From contig NZ_NIWU01000005.1 in assembly GCF_002236105.1 (NCBI RefSeq), forward strand, positions 62,001-126,000: a stretch of 64,000 nt of DNA, given 5' to 3'. Positions 62,360-64,000 of the stretch are shown here, in pieces. The translations under genes and the position numbers were made by a program. Origin of the DNA: Pseudomonas umsongensis. GTDB lineage: Bacteria; Pseudomonadota; Gammaproteobacteria; Pseudomonadales; Pseudomonadaceae. The notes below the pieces were generated by a model that saw only the letters and a program-made list of their open reading frames with translations, made no database searches and was not told the origin of the DNA. Numbering within the stretch: position 1 is the first letter of the stretch; each line of letters starts with the position of its first letter.

Positions 62360-62851
62360 TTACTCAGGCATCGCAAGCGGGCTCGGCGAGATGATCACGC
62401 CGTTGTTGTCCGCATAGAGGTAATGACCGGGATGAAAGGTCACGCCAGCGAAGGTCACGGCAACATTCAGGTCGCCAATACCACGCTTGTCGGTTTTCAT
62501 CGGGTGGCTGGCCAACGCCTGGACCCCCAGATCGGTTTGCGCGATGACGTCGACGTCACGGATGCAACCGTAGATCACCATCCCTTCCCAGCCGTTTTTC
62601 GCGGCTTTCTCGGCGATCATATCGCCCAGCAAAGCGCGACGCAGGGAGCCACCACCATCGACCACCAACACTTTGCCATTACCCTTGAGCTCGGCTTGCT
62701 CCTTTACCAGCGAGTTGTCTTCGAAGCACTTGATGGTCACGATCTCGCCGCCGAAGGAATCCCGGCCACCGAAATTGCTGAACATCGGTTCCAGCACCTG
62801 CACCAAATCCGGGTAGGCGTCGCACAGGTCAGGGGTGAGGTAATGGTTCAT
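62360..62851 (-). CDS. rraA: RraA family protein
   Basis: 163 residues: YGCIRDVDVIAQTDLGVQAL and VVDGGGSLRRALLGDMIAE are RraA signatures. E. coli RraA inhibits RNase E, whereas many Pseudomonas homologues have the residues of a class II oxaloacetate decarboxylase/HMG aldolase (G-x20-R-D), also present here (VDGGGSLRRALLGD...IRDVD). Both roles are possible. Older annotations call it MenG, which is wrong. Confidence 0.92.
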   Translation of the reverse strand: MNHYLTPDLCDAYPDLVQVLEPMFSNFGGRDSFGGEIVTIKCFEDNSLVKEQAELKGNGKVLVVDGGGSLRRALLGDMIAEKAAKNGWEGMVIYGCIRDVDVIAQTDLGVQALASHPMKTDKRGIGDLNVAVTFAGVTFHPGHYLYADNNGVIISPSPLAMPE

Positions 62852-62988
62852 CGAGAAACTCCTGTAATTAGGAAGAAAGCACGAACATCACTACTGATTT
62901 AGTCACAGAAAATGACCAGAACAGCTCAATGCGTCATATCTTAACTGCAACCCGACCAGAGCGAAATGCCCTTGATAGAGCGTCCAGC

Positions 62989-63978
62989 TTAGATCGCCGC
63001 GGCCAAATCCGCTTGATCACCGAGCAACGGCGTCTGCTGATCTGACAGCCAGCGAGCGACTAACGGCCAGACTTCAGCCTGGGCGGCTTTGCTGACCAAC
63101 ATCTCGACATGACCGAAATTATCGGCAAACCCCTGCTCACGCCCCAGGTTAATGAATTGCTTGTGCTCGCAACCCAACTGATCGAACAGCTTGCGACAAG
63201 CCCAGGCCGGGTCCTGATGATCGCCCGCGGCGCTCACCGCCAGCACCGGCATCCTGACCTCGGCCAGGCCCGCCCACCAGTCTTTGTCGGCATCGCCAAA
63301 GCGCCCGAACAGACCGTACCAGCGCATGCTTTCCAAGGCCAGGCCAATCGGCTCGTCCTCTGGGCCACGCTTGAGCCGTGAACCGGAGAGCTGGGCAAAG
63401 CGCTTGAGGATGAAACGACCGCTCCATTCCACCGGTGGAATCTTCAGCGGCCAGTAAGTGCGACTGACTTGCGTGCCAAAAAGCGCCGCGGACGCCACCA
63501 CGGGTTCGCCAATGTATTGGCCACCCAGCGCGGCCGCCAGGGTGATGCCGCCCAGCGAATGGCCGATCCAGTGCGGAACCTGGCCGCTTTGCTCGCGTAC
63601 GAAGGCGCCGATGGCTGGCAGGTCGTATCGTGCATAGTCGGCAACTCGGTTCTTGCGATAGCTCTGGTTGCGCCGGGAGAGGCCGTGACCGCGCATTTCC
63701 GCAATCCAGACATCGAACCCCTGGCGCGCCAGATAGGCACCCAGGCCCAGCCCCTTGGGGGAGAACCAGAAGCGTCGATTGGAAAAACTGCCGTGCAACA
63801 GGATCACCGGCACGCCACGGGATGCCGGTTCATCGGCCATGCCGAGGCGCGTCACCGCCAGTTCTACGGTGCCGTCCGGGCTGTTACCGGGTTTCAAGCG
63901 GTAGACATCTTCGCTCAGATCACCGCGGCGCTCGGCGCTGATCAGGGCGACAGGAAACAGGTTGCTGCTGCTTTGCAT
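62989..63978 (-). CDS. Alpha/beta hydrolase (EstX-like esterase)
   Basis: 329 residues from ATG 63978. Oxyanion motif VILLHGSFSNRRFW, nucleophile elbow GHSLGG, acid in VSAAGDHQDPAW and histidine in DNFGHVEML complete a serine hydrolase triad. Matches the position of P. aeruginosa PA1771. No signal peptide. The substrate is unknown. The upstream GTG at 63990 is a less likely start. Confidence 0.88.
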   Translation of the reverse strand: MQSSSNLFPVALISAERRGDLSEDVYRLKPGNSPDGTVELAVTRLGMADEPASRGVPVILLHGSFSNRRFWFSPKGLGLGAYLARQGFDVWIAEMRGHGLSRRNQSYRKNRVADYARYDLPAIGAFVREQSGQVPHWIGHSLGGITLAAALGGQYIGEPVVASAALFGTQVSRTYWPLKIPPVEWSGRFILKRFAQLSGSRLKRGPEDEPIGLALESMRWYGLFGRFGDADKDWWAGLAEVRMPVLAVSAAGDHQDPAWACRKLFDQLGCEHKQFINLGREQGFADNFGHVEMLVSKAAQAEVWPLVARWLSDQQTPLLGDQADLAAAI

Positions 63979-64000
63979 AATCTCTTGCACAAAAAAGGGC

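Overview
The window is a chromosomal segment of a fluorescent-group Pseudomonas. The blocks cobA-oprF-sigX-cmpX-crfX-cmaX-rraA and ligA-zipA-smc, the Pseudomonas-type rmf leader RNA and the many REP palindromes all point there. A Salmonella SPI-1-like type III secretion system (T3SS) is rare in the genus but is reported in P. fluorescens F113 and relatives, so the source is probably the P. corrugata/brassicacearum side of the complex. This is inference; no 16S is present.

Layout. (1) 1-7767, minus strand: ligA (3' end beyond the edge), zipA, smc and a GntR/FCD regulator two bases ahead of smc. (2) 7855-16497: purine catabolism, with a candidate sigma-54 promoter, xdhA-xdhB-xdhC-guaD, a second GntR/FCD regulator and a divergent BenE-type transporter. 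(3) 16626-25722: housekeeping genes yggL, dacB, a CHASE-PAS-PAS-GGDEF diguanylate cyclase, rlmKL, rmf with its structured leader, and pyrD. (4) 25846-51077, all on the minus strand: a complete Inv/Spa/Prg-type T3SS of about 25 kb, reading invF-sctC-W-V-invB-sctN-O-P-Q-R-S-T-U-sicA-sctE-B-A-iacP-hilA-iagB-sctD-F-I-J-K-L-orgC, ending in a 464-residue membrane-rich protein of unknown family that is the best local effector candidate. No SipA, SptP, InvH or HilD/HilC counterpart is present. (5) 51168-58266: nitrate-assimilation remnants nasS, nasT, an IS110-family element, an MFS nitrate transporter, a PP2C-kinase fusion and cobA. (6) 58371-63978, minus strand: the oprF/sigX envelope-stress block, rraA and an alpha/beta hydrolase.

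Three non-coding systems stand out. First, both nasST and the nitrate transporter gene are preceded by a -24/-12 promoter and an ANTAR-type leader: two hairpins with A1/G4 hexaloops, the second overlapping an intrinsic terminator. The nasST unit is therefore probably autoregulated by NasT antitermination. Second, the IS110 element sits inside a REP, and its 5' non-coding end can be read as a bridge RNA whose target loop matches both REP flanks around a CT core and whose donor loop matches both element ends. Third, nirB, nirD and nasC, which lie between the kinase and cobA in P. aeruginosa, are missing. The regulators, transporter and siroheme methyltransferase remain, so nitrate assimilation from this locus is eroded.
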